In this document: in pieces, positions 40,990 to 52,638 of the stretch
How the letters are laid out: every line of letters begins with the position of its first letter
Position numbering within the stretch: position 1 is the stretch's first letter
NCBI GenBank assembly: GCA_963681505.1
Contig: OY811975.1
Coordinates: 7,626,946 to 7,690,945, forward strand
DNA: 64,000 bases
Reading direction: 5' to 3'
DNA from: Eunapius fragilis
Lineage: Eukaryota > Porifera > Demospongiae > Spongillida > Spongillidae
The notes under the pieces: model-generated
The model's input: the letters and a program-made list of their open reading frames with translations, nothing else
Told to the model about the DNA's origin: nothing
Database searches by the model: none
Position numbers and translations under genes: made by a program

Positions 40990-42810
40990 CTAGACGAGCC
41001 GCCAGACGTTTAAAGTTTCCTGGGCTTCCATGCCCCAGCATCCATATGCCTCCACAGCTAGTGGAATACATACCCAACCCAGCTCCTTACACTTCTCATC
41101 ATTAGCAGCATGTTTCCTAACCTCGGCAACATGAGCGGATGACCCACATTTCACTCCCGCTTCCGTCAAAGTGGCTGGATTAAGCGAAGAAGTGATGGTG
41201 AGGTCAAATGCAGCAGGTTTGCCAAGGTGCCAGTTTTTAACCAAGACATCTGCAGGACGAGAGTTAGGCCTGTCATGACCTTGACCACTTCCCACTTCTA
41301 CCTGACCACCTAGACAGGCCCTGTGGCAAAACTCCACAAAAATGTCCCGGAGGCTGTTGTGACGTAAGACTACATCCCCCCCATGTTTGCACGTCAGTGC
41401 ATGGTGACCAAGCGGGTCCAGCCTGTGGTCAGAGCAGTGAGGACAGCAAGAACCAAACGAAACATCCATTCCTAACCACCACTTCACAGCAATTTGAAAT
41501 TCATTGGGCTCTAGATGCAAGTTAAGGCCTGGGGAGGGGACAACAGTGAGCCACGAAGCAGCATGACGAGATGAAATTGATAGCAAGCGAGCTCTATTAG
41601 CAGGAGAACAGATGTGAAACAGCTGCCGAAACTGCTGGTCTTCAATTTTTCCGGACAGAGAGTGCTGGTGCATGTTAGAGGTGGCTAATGTTTCCAGAGT
41701 TATTGCATCCTCTGCTGGTTTCCAGAGTTATTGCATCCTCTGCTGGTACTAACCCATTAAAGAGTTCGATTGGCTCCACTAAAAGATTCCACTTGTCACA
41801 GCCAGAACTGCTGATGTAGGCAAGATATGCTGCAACACAATGGGATGACAAACTACGGAGGCAAAGCCCACCCCTACTAAGGCTAAGCTGTGCTTGCATC
41901 CATTCCACCTCAGCAGTATCTATAGCTGTGCATTCGGCAAAGCATTGGCGTACGTCCTTGTCAAAAAGCGCCAAGCCCTCTGCAACGTGCGAAGGAGGTG
42001 TGGAGCGTGCCAAATGGACTAACTTGCAGAACGCAGCACACTGCCATAATAGAAGGAAAGCTACCTGAGGATCCTCCGTACCTACTTCTGCCAACTGGGA
42101 TAGTAGTACTGCTGCATCAGCCCGCTTTTGTGCCACAAATTTAGCACAAAAAATGAAATCCCCAATTGGAGCACCCAGAATCACAAGGTTGGGTACTCTT
42201 GACACCTTCATCTCAGGAGGAAAAGAAGACAGGTCTCCACGTCCAAACAACTCGCAATATGTTGACGAAAAGCCCCAAAGATGGACCCATCTCTTGAATG
42301 AGAGTCAAAGCCCGATTAACCGCTTGCGAGTGCCCCAACAAAACCCCATCATCCAGGTACCAACCATTAAATAGTAGAGGTAGACACTCCCTATCCTGTG
42401 CGATAGATGACACAACCTTGTGTAGAACTAAGGAAAAGAGAAGTGGACCCAGCGGATCCCCCTGCTGGACACCAACCTACGAACTTAACTGTCCAAGCGG
42501 GTGCCATAAAGTTGGTTGTGAGCCATAACACCATCCTACCCAGGGAAGAAGCTCTGGGAAATGGACTGCACATTCCTCCAGGAGAGCCTGACGAGACACA
42601 CAGTTAAATGCATTGGACATATCCACCTTACAGACAGTAAAGTTATCATCTGTCCAATGCTCCTTGATGCAGCTCCTAACCCCATGAATGACCTTTTCTG
42701 CCCCAGCTGTGCACGCGACTCCGTATTGCAAAGGAGCAAAAAAATCGGAGGCTTTAGGCTTAGTGATGGTACAAAGACACTTCCCTGTTAAGCATCTCAA
42801 GGCCTTGCCA
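40990..42810 (-). pseudogene. Non-LTR retrotransposon fragment: RT plus restriction-like endonuclease
   Basis: On the minus strand, 42800-42477 gives GVACTAGAEKVIHGVRSC and VCKVDMSNAFNCVSRQALLE, RT domains with the catalytic Asp of VDMSNAFN. About 42413-42213 has GWYLDDGVLLG (YxDD box). 42250-41675 is RT thumb. 41673-40990 has CCPHCSDHRLDPLGHHALTC (CCHC-type zinc motif), RHNSLRD and RPADVLVKNWHLGKPAAFDL, resembling the restriction-like endonuclease of R2/NeSL-type LINEs (inference). The N-terminal DNA-binding part is missing and the frames are broken, once by a 28-bp tandem duplication (41691-41746). 5'-truncated, dead. Confidence 0.7.
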
Positions 42811-43062
42811 ACTACATTTATTATTAAAAAATTATAATTGTACGAATTAGTCGTACTTATAATGATTTGTCCTTGCTCGCGCCCTCTTCTCCTGCGGGGA
42901 CGTCCTCCTCCCCGACCTCCTCGCCATGCTGGGTTGACTACACTTCAGGTATTGGGATAAGAGAAAAGGGTTTCAGCTTATATCCCATTCAGCTCTGGGA
43001 CTTAAGGATGTGCTTATATGGGAAGCTTTGTATTTTTAGGACATTTAGCTTGGCAATTCTAT

Positions 43063-45663
43063 AGATATTAATGAAAGTTATATTTTTCAGAACCCCAATG
43101 ACACCACTATTCTCTCTGGCTGGAGACATATTGCATTTGTGGAAGACTTCTATGATGTCATCCATGGAGTCCATGCAACAAGTAAAGGCCATATTGGCAT
43201 AAAGAAGACAATAGCTGAAGTGTAGAAATTGTTTGAGTGCATGCCCAGATCTGCCATTGACAAGTATATAGACCTATGCCTTGTGTGTCACATGTGAAAA
43301 CCACTGACAACAAAAGGTCATTGTATCATCAGGATTTATGACAATAGGGCAGGTAAACCCCTAGTGCTAATAGTTAGTTACATGTATATGATTCAATTTT
43401 ATGAAAAGTGATGTGTATTTGGATATCGTGGTGTATACAGATGGATCTCATAGACATGAGACATTGTCCAGATGGGACATACAAATGGATTGGCCACTAT
43501 ATGGACTACTGGTCAATGTTCTTTTTGCCCTCAGCCAAAAATCAGCTGCTGAAGTGGCTCCTATCAGAATCAAGTGTTCAGTTACCTAGGAATACCAAAA
43601 ATTCTCAACTCTGACAATAGCCGCAAGTTTGTGAATGCAATTGTGGCCAGTTTGTGTAAGGAATGGCCTGGTGAAGTCATTATTGTCAATGGCCGCACAT
43701 GAAATCCTAAGTGCCAGGGTCTTGTTGAGCAGGCGAATGGGACAGTGGAGAAATGTTGGGTATTTGTCTCCTTGAATCTGAAACAGATACTCCTCTTTGG
43801 TCAGATGGCCCCCCCATTATTCATTTTAAGTTGCTCAATTGCCTGCACGTATGCTTATTTGATGTTTTGATTTATTCCAAATATTTTGACATTCAGATCA
43901 GTTGAACACAACTCTTCATGGGATCATGAAGACCACTCCTTATGAGTTAGTTTTTGGCCAGCCTCCACGACAATCAGTCATTCCAGGTGCGAAGTGTGGA
44001 TCCAACATTATGGAGGAAGATTTAGAAGACATCATCAATGACCACCTTCCCTCTAAATCAGATGATCAGCCTCCCTCCGAATCAGATAATCAGCCTCCCT
44101 CTAAGTCATGGGCTCAGCCTTGCTCCAAGTCACAAAAGAATTCGAGAGCAGGTAGATGCAAGTTACCGGCGAAATGCTGAATGTGAAATACACCAAAGGA
44201 AATAATAAGATGGTGTTTTACTTGGGGTATGTGGGTGTTTGCATATATACTAGATTTTTATGTACGTGATTGCAATATGCAAATCCAAATATTCAATGTG
44301 GGAGATTTTGTCAGTTTTCGAATCCTGAGGATTGATCGGTCATCCACAGATTCACACGGACTGCCATGTGTGATTGTAGAGCTCTTAGGAGTCTCTATCG
44401 TTTAAAGTGAGTGCCAGTACTAGTGTATATAACCATTCAGTCAATTTAATTGCCCTTCAAATTACAATGCACACTAAACTTGAAGGTGCAAATTTGGTGT
44501 TCTCAGTACCTGCTTTGGTGAAGCTGACTTGGAGTGTTATGAAGGGGATTTGGGACTAGATGCACAAGATTGGAAGGCTCTAACTTGGTTATCACTAGAG
44601 AGGCTGCCATTAAGAGCAACCCCAAAAATGGCTTCAAATGTCACATTGGTTCAGAATGCCAAAATCAAGCAGGACAGGTTGCCAAATTAAAACAGGGGAC
44701 TTCTAAGAGAATAGAAAATGTTTGCATCAGTGTAAGGTGATTCCTTTACAGCTCAAATTACAAAAGTGCCCTCTCTGATTTCATCCTCTTGCATGCCCTT
44801 TGTTCAGATTTGGATCCCAACTATTTATTTGGATCAGGTTGATAAGGATGTTATCATGAATGGCGGATTATTATGTGACAAGCACATGAATGCAGCCAGC
44901 AAGCTTATATCACAACAATTTCAAGCTGTTCATGGAATGCAAAATACCCTCCTTAGCCAGATGGATGGTTTTGTAACCATCATGGACAGTTGTAAGTTAT
45001 AATATTAAGTACTTCTGTCATGTGTAGCTCAATTGAAACCTACCCTCAACTTATATACCCCATTGAATGCTGAATATTCTAAATATTTAGGTTTAAAATG
45101 TACAAGTTGTATGTGTCCTCTTCCTCACAACTGTACAGTTTCACTTTGTGAATGAAAACCACTGGATTGTGTTCTTCTTGGATGGAGTCATTAGTCTATA
45201 TAACAGCCTCTCATCTACCACTCTCAGTGCTGAGTTGGCAGAACAACTGGCGAGGATATACGGCCATCTGAAGGGCAGTGTTGAGTATGGTGGGCTGACA
45301 GTTCTTCATATTCCTGTGCAAAAATAGAAAGGTGTCTCTGATTGTGGCCCATTTGCCATAGCCTTCACTTATCATGCTGCATTGGGAGATAATTTGCAAA
45401 CAATCAATTTTGCTCAGGATAAGCTGAGGACCCACCTTGTAACCTGTTTTGAAAAGGAGAAGTTCAGCATGTTTCCACTCATGTCATCCAAGGTGAAAAG
45501 AGCATCAGGGGAGTTAATAAAATCGTACTGTGACTGTCGACTGCCAGGCCCCTTATGATGATATGGTTGCCTGTGACAGATGTGGCAAGTGGTTACACTG
45601 CTACATGTGTGTGGGCTTTGTAGCTTCACGCGTGGGTGATTGGTATTGTAGTGGTTGCTCATA
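43063..45663 (+). pseudogene. Retroviral-type integrase + Ulp1-like protease + PHD finger (decayed)
   Basis: The plus strand shows, in order: an HHCC domain (IHGVHATSKGHIGIKKT, then IDKYIDLCLVCH; one TAG inside), a DDE core (MDLIDMRHCPDGTYKWIGHY; ILNSDNSRKFVN; QGLVEQANGTVEK), a C-terminal module (GDFVSFRILRIDRSSTD) and REAAIKSNPKNGFKC. Then a C48/Ulp1-type protease: SQQFQAVHGMQNTLLSQ, NENHWIVFF (His), LYNSL (Asp replaced by Asn), HIPVQK, SDCGPFAIAFTYH (Cys). Finally a PHD-like CDCRLP…VACDRCGKWLHCYMC…WYCSGC. The integrase resembles the KRBA2-like family. Stops and frameshifts (for example near 45327 and 45555) show decay. Confidence 0.7.
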
Positions 45664-45753
45664 GTTCTCTGTCGCAACTGATTCAGTTTGGTATCAATAT
45701 GAACACAATGATTTTATGTGCTGGCAACAACATACAAATGCAATACCTTTCCT

Positions 45754-46140
45754 CGCCAAAGTAAGGATTCCTAGATCATGCTGCGCAATCCTATGATTGC
45801 TTTGTGCAATTCCCTGCTTCGTGCAGAAATGTGTGCAATTCTGCAATACGGTGCGTAATCCTTGGATTGCGCGCCAAAGTAAGGATTCCTAGATTGCGCA
45901 AATTCCTGCTTCAATTCGCGCGGAACATCAATGCAACATGCCATAACATACCTTAGGGTGGTAGTGGTAGTTCTGTGACCTGTCACGCATAAATTGTACC
46001 GGGCGAAAATTGTACCGGGCGGTATATTTTTGGTTACCAAATTTGTACCATCCCGGTACACTTTTGGTCGCCAATAGTGTACCGACCTTGTCAAAAGTGT
46101 ACCGCCCCGGTACAATTTAGGTAACCAAAATGTACCGGTC
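45754..46140. repeat. Direct repeats and GTACCGGGCG palindromic minisatellite
   Basis: The 21-mer GCCAAAGTAAGGATTCCTAG occurs at about 45754 and 45872. At 45998-46140, TTGTACCGGGCG / GGTACA / GTACCG units recur in both orientations. It looks like the end region of a MITE or of the neighbouring integrase elements. Frames across it are not believed. Confidence 0.5.
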
Positions 46141-46574
46141 TTGCCAAAAGTTTGCCGTGTTGAGCGCTAACATTTTAATGGCTACGTTTTTATAGCAGCG
46201 GGTTCTTGTACTAATCGCGCTATTGTCCTTCACTTTTCGTCCAATAATAACTACTGTAGTTATAACGATCAGACATTTTCCAGAATCTGATAGCTGCATT
46301 TGAATAAAGCTATGCTGAACCATATTTCAAGTGTCTCTCCCAAATAGTAACCCATGCAGTAGTACAACAAATGAGCACAGACATAATCTATTGGTTGCAT
46401 TTCAATGTAAGCTGTTCTTTATGGGCCGTAAGCAACAGAACCGGCATTTGCTATTAAGCCGCGTGCTGGTTAGGATGTAATAGAATCAACGTATGTACAC
46501 CAAAGTATAGTACCACTCATCGCCAGTGTTACGAAATGCAACTACTTCATTAAGAATACGCAAATGAAATAATT

Positions 46575-47330
46575 CTACATTCGCCTAACAGTCTCATAGT
46601 GGTCTGAAATGTTTATAAGGAAGATAGCCTCTTTGGAGTGTTCAGTGGCGCTGATATCTTTAGAGGCAGAAGAGAATGGCAGCCACTTGTACTTGTGTCC
46701 ACATTTGCTAAATAAAAATATAGGCGTTGCTAGCATGTACGCTGCTGCAAATATTTCCAGCTCAGTTGCCCATACAGATGGACTTTGCATGTGTCTGATC
46801 TTACTAAATAATCCTCCATACAATCGTTTGCTTCAAGATAGCAAGATAAATCTTCAGCATTGTGTTGCATGTATGATGTTGTGATTACTCTGAGTTCTTA
46901 ATGATCTTCTTGTGATCCAGTTACCACATGTGCCAGGGCCCTATAGAAGCAGTTACCATCACCTAGTATTCTTCCTGTGACAGCAGGCTGGTGGAATGTG
47001 CTAAACGCACAGGGTTCTGGTACATGACTGATGTTTCCTCTGACAAACTTCATCCCAAGCATCTGACACTTGCTTTTTTGCCAATCTTCACATACTGGCC
47101 AATACTTGATAGCAGTTTTACTTTCATTTTCAACTTGATCTACTATAACATCCATGAGATGTGAAGATTGTTCTTCATGTTCCATAAGCAAGTTGATGTC
47201 AAAGTTTTCCCAGCATCCAAGTGTAATGGGGACATTAGAAAGTATGTACTTCTTGGCATATGCAGTGACTTTATAGTTATCCTGCATGATGTAGACCATA
47301 TATGAAGTAACTCTTGTGCTTTGACAATGC
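46575..47330 (-). pseudogene. OTU-type cysteine protease domain of a Ginger-like element
   Basis: The minus strand reads ILGDGNCFYRALAHVVTGSQ: the GDGNC(F/L)YR motif with catalytic Asp and Cys of OTU deubiquitinases. After a TAA and one frameshift the domain continues SPSVWATELEIFAAAYMLAT, then FLINISDHYETV with the catalytic His. All catalytic residues are thus encoded but the frame is broken twice. Upstream (47299-47000) is unassigned sequence linking to the integrase at 47600-48276. OTU enzymes cleave ubiquitin; some Ginger-type transposons carry one (from memory, hedged). Confidence 0.75.
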
Positions 47331-47599
47331 TGAATGATTTGTCCACGTATGAGTACAATTTTTTCTGAAAGGCATCTAATTCTTCATACAAATCTGCATC
47401 AATGAGAACAAAACTACCTCCACATGTCTCTTGCAATGGAATTTCACCATACCAAATTCTGTATTCTTTCCAAGAGGCAGTTGTGTCCTGGATAAGTGCA
47501 AATTCCCCTGCCTTAAAGTCCTGTAACATCTCCTGCATTTAAAAAGATAATGGTATATGTAATAACAATACCAGCATACATTTCACAAGTTACGAATGC

Positions 47600-48276
47600 T
47601 TCGTCATCTACCTTAGAGTCATACAGCAATTCACAAGCACCAGTCCTCCACAATCGCATAACTAAAGGTTTGATGAAAACAACTGCTCCCATAGTATGTG
47701 ATGATCCAGTTTGTCTACTTCAATCTCTTCTGATTGCTGTTTATCCAAATCTTTATTACAAACCTTTCCCTTTTCCACCGTATTCCTCACTTCACTACTT
47801 TCATCTGCTCCTTTTCCATGGATCTTCATTATCATGTAAGGACCAACATAGCGTGTTTCCATTTTCCCTCCAGCCCTCTTTTTTCGTTTAATATCTTTTT
47901 TAAGTACGAATTCACCAATTGAAAAAGAATTGGGTAGTGAATGCTTTCAGTCGTAAACATCCTTTTGCTTCTTCTGTGCTTTCTGAATAAGCATTTTTGC
48001 CATAGTGAGTGTTTTAAGACGTTGCTCACTTAATCTCTCAATATCCGCTCCTGATGTAGCGTCATTATTGGTTATGGGAGTTTCTGTGTCAATTTCAATA
48101 TCTACTGGCATAAATGCTCCAAACATCACCTCAAAAGGTGAAAATGAAGTTGACTCGTGGACGGATGTATTGTACGCATATACACAAGTGTCCATAAAGA
48201 CATCCCACACATCTTTCTTATCCATAATGAGCTTTACCAACATGATTTGGAGTGTCTGATTGAATCTTTCGTCAAG
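47600..48276 (-). pseudogene. Integrase C-terminal half with GPY/F module, Ginger-like
   Basis: The minus strand reads LDERFNQTLQIMLVKLIMD (catalytic Glu region), FMDTCVYAYNTSVHESTSFS and PFEVMFGAFMPVDIEID, then VLKKDIKRKKRAGGKME and TRYVGPYMIMKIHGKG, a GPY/F module. The zinc domain and the two catalytic Asp segments are missing because the element is cut at about 48276 by the Gmr1-like retrotransposon. With the OTU domain downstream on the same strand, the combination integrase, GPY/F, OTU suggests a Ginger-type DNA transposon rather than a Gypsy element (inference). Confidence 0.65.
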
Positions 48277-48278
48277 TC

Positions 48279-48900
48279 CAGGAAAGTTACCAGGCAGTGA
48301 ATACCCCACATCGGTTAAGAAAGCTGTGCAGTGTGCTTACTGCGGTAAGAGTGGCCATGTTGAAGAAGACTGTAGAAGAAAGAAGGAAGATATGGGTGGC
48401 AGATCGACAGGACCAAGCCTGCGCGTGAAATGTTATCGGTGTCGGCAGGTTGGACATTTGTCAAAGAATTGTCCGCAAGGAAGGGGAGCAATGTTTAGCA
48501 GGGAGACGGAACGTCGTGGCAGAAAGGAAGAGCAGAAGGTATTCCGCCAAGGGATAATCGAAGGCAAGATGGTGAAGGTGTTACTCGATACAGAATGCTC
48601 TCGGACGATGGTTCGCTGAAACTTGGTTCCAGAACACAAATTGATAGAAGGAAAGGGAGTTGCAATTCGCTGTGCTCACGGAGACACAACGTTTTACCCG
48701 CTGGCAGAAATCGGAGTCGAGATATCGGGCAGGAATTTCAAGGTTGAAGCCGTTGTAGCCGATAATCTACCGGTGCAATTGCTTCTAGGAACAGATGTCC
48801 CTCAGTTATTCAAGTTGCTCGGAAGAGAAGAACCTGAACTGGCCAACGTAGACGATGCGTTAGTGGTGATGACAAGGGCTAAAGCACGGCAACAGCTGGA
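48279..48900 (+). pseudogene. Gmr1-like gag end and protease
   Basis: Two zinc knuckles, CAYCGKSGHVEEDC and CYRCRQVGHLSKNC (CX2CX4HX4C). Protease follows: MVKVLLDTECSRTMV, where the active-site DTG has become DTE, then a TGA at 48617-48619. The frame resumes with EHKLIEGKGVAIRCAHGD and LPVQLLLGTDVPQL, the conserved protease C-terminal LLGTD. The Gly-to-Glu change and the stop both inactivate it. Confidence 0.8.
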
Positions 48901-50270
48901 AGAGAGAATCCAGCAAAAGGAAAAGGAGATTACGTCAGGCACTAAGTCCCACGATTTAGAGCTGGTGGAGGTAAAGGCAACTGTGGACGGAACTGGACGA
49001 AGGAAGGGTGCCGGTGAACCAAGTTGTGGACTCGGACTCCCAGTATCAGGGGAGGAGTTGAAAACCCTCCAGAAACAGGATGAAACTTTAGCCGAGGCGT
49101 GGCGAGCCGCAGAGAAATCGCCGAAACAGAATGAAACTGGATATTTCAAAGAGGATGGCGTATTGTATAGAAGATGGGTGCCAAAGGGTAGACCGGAGAT
49201 GAGTATCGAGCAGCTGGTACTTCCGAAGAGCTGTCGGGGAACGGTGTTGGGAGATGGCTCACGAGATTCCCATATCGGGGCACGAAGGCAAAGAGAAGAC
49301 AAGGCAGAGGGTGCTACGAAGATTTTTCTGGCCTTCAGTGTACAAGGACATTGAAGGTTACTGTAGGAGCTGTCGGATTTGCCAGAAAACTACCCATAGT
49401 ATTGGAACGAGAGCGCCACTGATTCCTTTGCCCATTATCAGTGAACCATTCAGCCGAATGGCTATGGACATAGTAGGTCCGCTACCCAGAAGTCGCAGTG
49501 GTAATCGCTACGTGTTGGTGATGTGCGATTACGCAACAAGATACCCCGAAGCTATACCGCAGAAGAGCATTGACGCGGAGCATATAGCTGAAAAGATGAT
49601 CGAGGTATTTGCTAGGGTAGGAGTACCGCGAGAAATCCTGACGGACCAGGGAAGCAACTTTGTGTCGCAGTTGCTAGCGGAGTTGTATAGGCTACTTCAA
49701 GTGAAGCCTATTCGGACCAGTCCTTACCATCCGCAAACGGGTGGACTGGTCGAGCGTTTTAACAAGACGCTAAAGGCCATGTTGCGGAAGACGGCGTCGG
49801 ATGGAAAGGATTGGGATAGGATGATCCCCTACCTTCTGTTTGCGTACAGGGAGGTACCTCAGTCGTCGACTGGCTTCTCTCCTTTCGAGCTTCTTTACGG
49901 TCGGGATGTTCGAGGACCACTGGACGTTCTTAGAGAGACCTGGGAAGCGGGCCAGAAATCGGAGGAGAGCGTCGTGAGTTATGTAATGTCAACGCGACAG
50001 AAATTGAAAGAGATGGCCGAGTGTGTGAAGGAGAATATGCTGGAGAAACAAGACAAGCAGAACGATGGTATGATGTAAAGGCGAGGTTGAGGGAGTTCAA
50101 GGCTGGCGACCCAGTGTTGGTGCTGTTACCCACAAGTACGAATAAGTTATTGGCTCAATGGCAGGGGCCATATCAGGTGTTGGAGCGTATGGGTCAGGTG
50201 ACCTATCTTGTCGACATGCGACATGTTTGATAAAAAGAAGAGGAGGGTGTTCCACGTGAACATGTTGAAG
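48900..50270 (+). pseudogene. Gmr1-like integrase
   Basis: After a linker (EELKTLQKQDETLAEAWRAA, DGVLYRRW) comes the HHCC domain MAHEIPISGHEGKEKTRQRV, FFWPSVYKDIEGYCRSCRIC, then catalytic AMDIVGPLP (Asp), ILTDQGSNFVS (Asp) and YHPQTGGLVERFNKT (Glu): a full DDE set. GPY/F module: QWQGPYQVLERMGQ, then RRVFHVNMLKAF. Frameshifts occur near 49250 (one extra base), near 50070 (one base), and at 50213-50226, where CGACATG is tandemly duplicated. Confidence 0.85.
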
Positions 50271-51760
50271 GCTTTCCGTGTCAGGACACCTCCAGAAGTA
50301 TGCAGCTATGCAGAGGAAGACATAGATCAAGATGACATATCGGTATGGAATGAGGCTAGTATGAAGAAGGCAGACTTTGGTGGAGAAGAACGTGGAAGGC
50401 TGGATAGACTGCTTGAACGTTACCAGACGGTGTTCAGTGATACACCAGGTTTAACTAAGCTAGTGGAACACAGAATACCCACGGTGGAAAATAATGCTGT
50501 GAGGTTGCCACCCTATCGATTGCCTCATGCCTACCGGGAGCTGGTTCGGAAGGAACTGGATGAGATGCTGCAGAGCGGAATTATCGAGACCTCCAGAAGT
50601 GATTGGGCCTCTCCTATTGTGCTGGTGAAGAAAAAGGATGGAGCGCTACGAATGTGTGTGGACTATCGGCGACTAAACACCGTATCCAGAGTGGAGGCAT
50701 ATCCGATGCCTAGAATTGATGACCTAATAGATGGACTGGGGAAAGCGAAGTATATCACCACGTTGGATCTCACGAAGGGGTATTGGCAGATGCCAGTATC
50801 TAAGGCAGATCGCTACAAGACCGCATTCATCACACCAAAGGCATTCGGTTTGTTCCAGTTTCGTGTGCTTCCTTTTGGTTTAAGTAGGGCCCCAGCGTCT
50901 TTCCAGAGGTTGATGGACAGCCTAGTTCGAGGGTGTGAAGGCTATGCAGCAGCTTATTTGGACGATTTGGTGATATATAGCAGCACTTTTGAGCAGCATC
51001 TTAAACACCTAGCAGAGGTATTTAAAAATATTGGTGAAGCAGGCAGGGTTGACGGTCAAGGTCAGGAAGTGTCAGTTTGCAATGTCCAGATGCGCATATC
51101 TTGGACATATAGTCGGTAGTGGGAGTGTGCAGCCTGAGAAAGCTAAGCTGAAAGCAGTCGAGGAGTTCCCAGTACCAGAGACGCAACGTCAGGTGCGGGG
51201 TTTTCTTGGACTTGCGGGATACTACCGCCGATTTATACCTGACTACTCCTCTATTGCAGCCCCGTTGACAGACTTGACGAGGAAATCGGCCCCGAACATC
51301 GTAGTATGGGGAAAGGAATGTCAAGATGCATTTGGAAGGTTGAAAGGGCTTTTGTGCTCGAAGCCTGTGCTGAGGAGTCCAGATTTCCACAAGGAGTTCA
51401 TCCTGCAGACTGATGTGTCGGATAGGGGAATAGGGGCAGTACTGAGCCAGATAGAAGATGGGCTAGATAACCCTGTGGGCTACTTCAGTAAGAAGTTACT
51501 GCCTAGAGAAGAGCGCTACTCCACTATGGAGAAAGAGTGTTTGGCAATACGACTTGCAGTGGAGGCGTTCAGAGTTTACCTGCTCGGCAGAAACGTCGTA
51601 ATTCAAACGGATCATTGATCATTACAATGGTTGTGCAGATGGAGTTTGGCAATGCAGCCCTACTGTTTTAAAGTAGTGCATAGAGCAGGGAGGGCGAACC
51701 AGAATGCTGATTCTCTTTCCCGACTTGCAACAAGTTGTTGCTGGAGAGGGGGAATGGAGT
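50208..51760 (+). pseudogene. Gmr1-like reverse transcriptase and RNase H
   Basis: The frame opens with the integrase tail (VFHVNMLKAFRVRTPPEVCS), then LDRLLERYQTVFSDTPG. RT follows: RLPPYRLPHAYRELVRKELD, MCVDYRRLN, LDLTKGYWQMPV (Asp), FQFRVLPFGLSRAPASF and AAYLDDLVIYS (YxDD). After a frameshift near 51030 come LGHIVGSGSV, GFLGLAGYYRRFIP and RNase H (LQTDVSDRGIGAVLS, EKECLAI). A TGA at 51616-51618 replaces a sense codon in TDH-x-SLQWL. NQNADSLSR closes the protein. Confidence 0.85.
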
Positions 51761-52047
51761 GACAGATTAGTGACCTGTCAAAGGTCTAACCTGAATGGAG
51801 GACTCAAAAGGTCTAACCATATGGAGCCATTCAGGAGGTTGAGCTCATTTGTATTGTAGATACGAACTTTAGATTATTTAAGTCATGTATTTAGTGTTAC
51901 TGATATGTGTATAAAAGCATGTATTGGGAATTAAAAAGAGAGTTCTGCCAGTAAGTAACTACGAACGGGAGTTACGAGGTAGCAATCTATATACAGTAGG
52001 TTGCGGAGTGCGGCTGTTCGTTCAAGCGGAACTTCAGATCCGTCACA
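51760..52047 (+). repeat. Putative 3' LTR of the Gmr1-like element
   Basis: Starts TGACAGATTAG right after the purine-rich GGAGAGGGGGAATGGAG and contains TATAAAA (51910-51916). The suggested end, CCGTCACA, is a guess from the TG/CA rule because no second LTR is available in the window. Confidence 0.5.
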
Positions 52048-52638
52048 GTGTGGTGTGTTTGATATGTTTCTTATGTCAGCTTTGAATTAAAAATTGTACT
52101 AGCAGTTAGATTTATAAGTTATTACCATAATTCTAATCACTCAGATTTTGGTTCAGGCTGCACACTTATTTATATCTCTATACTGATTATAAACTCAACC
52201 AGGACAGTTTTTGTTTTGCGAACCCTATCAATTCACGTACATTCGCGATTATTTCATTTGTGATCTTTCGAATAGCGTGGTGCTCGCAACGAAACGCATC
52301 ACAATGAATATAAGGTATCTTTGGGATATAGATTTTTTGCTCTTTCCTACGATATATAATACGCGGCTTAAATCACAATTTCAAAAAAATATCAAACTAC
52401 CTAGTGCGGCTGAATGTGCGGCTAACTTCAACGGGGTGTCATATTAGCACCTTATACACGTGGCTCCGAAGTACGAACAACAGAAATGGAGGAAAGTCAT
52501 GAATACCAGATTTTGTTCAGCGATTCAACCACAGTTGCTGATGATAATGGCGGCAAAACTATCGATGCGGACTTTCTCTAAATATATTACTGCCTAAACT
52601 AAAACGGTTGCGGTCGACCAGCCCCACCCTACTTGTTT

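Larger units (their letters stand above)
48279..52047 (+). mobile_element. Gmr1-like Ty3/Gypsy element with integrase before RT, 5' truncated
   Basis: Plus-strand order is zinc knuckles, protease, integrase (49250-50270), reverse transcriptase (50430-51030), RNase H (to about 51750), polypurine tract, 3' LTR. Integrase C-terminal sequence and RT N-terminal sequence lie in one open frame (50208-51119), so the order is not an artefact of two elements meeting. This pol order is that of Ty1/Copia and of the unusual Gmr1 clade of Ty3/Gypsy. Gag and the 5' LTR are missing at the junction with the Ginger-like element. Confidence 0.85.

Noticed and set aside
45771..46115. 114-codon minus-strand frame
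   Set aside because: It spans the GTACCGGGCG palindromic repeats and matches no domain.
46609..46884. Plus-strand open frame of 91 codons
   Set aside because: It is the antisense of the OTU domain, whose minus-strand motifs (EIFAAAYML, DHYETV) are clear.
48279..51760. IN-before-RT order as a junction of two different Gypsy elements
   Set aside because: The integrase C-terminus and RT N-terminus share one open frame with the usual linker spacing, and both are followed by a single LTR-like end.
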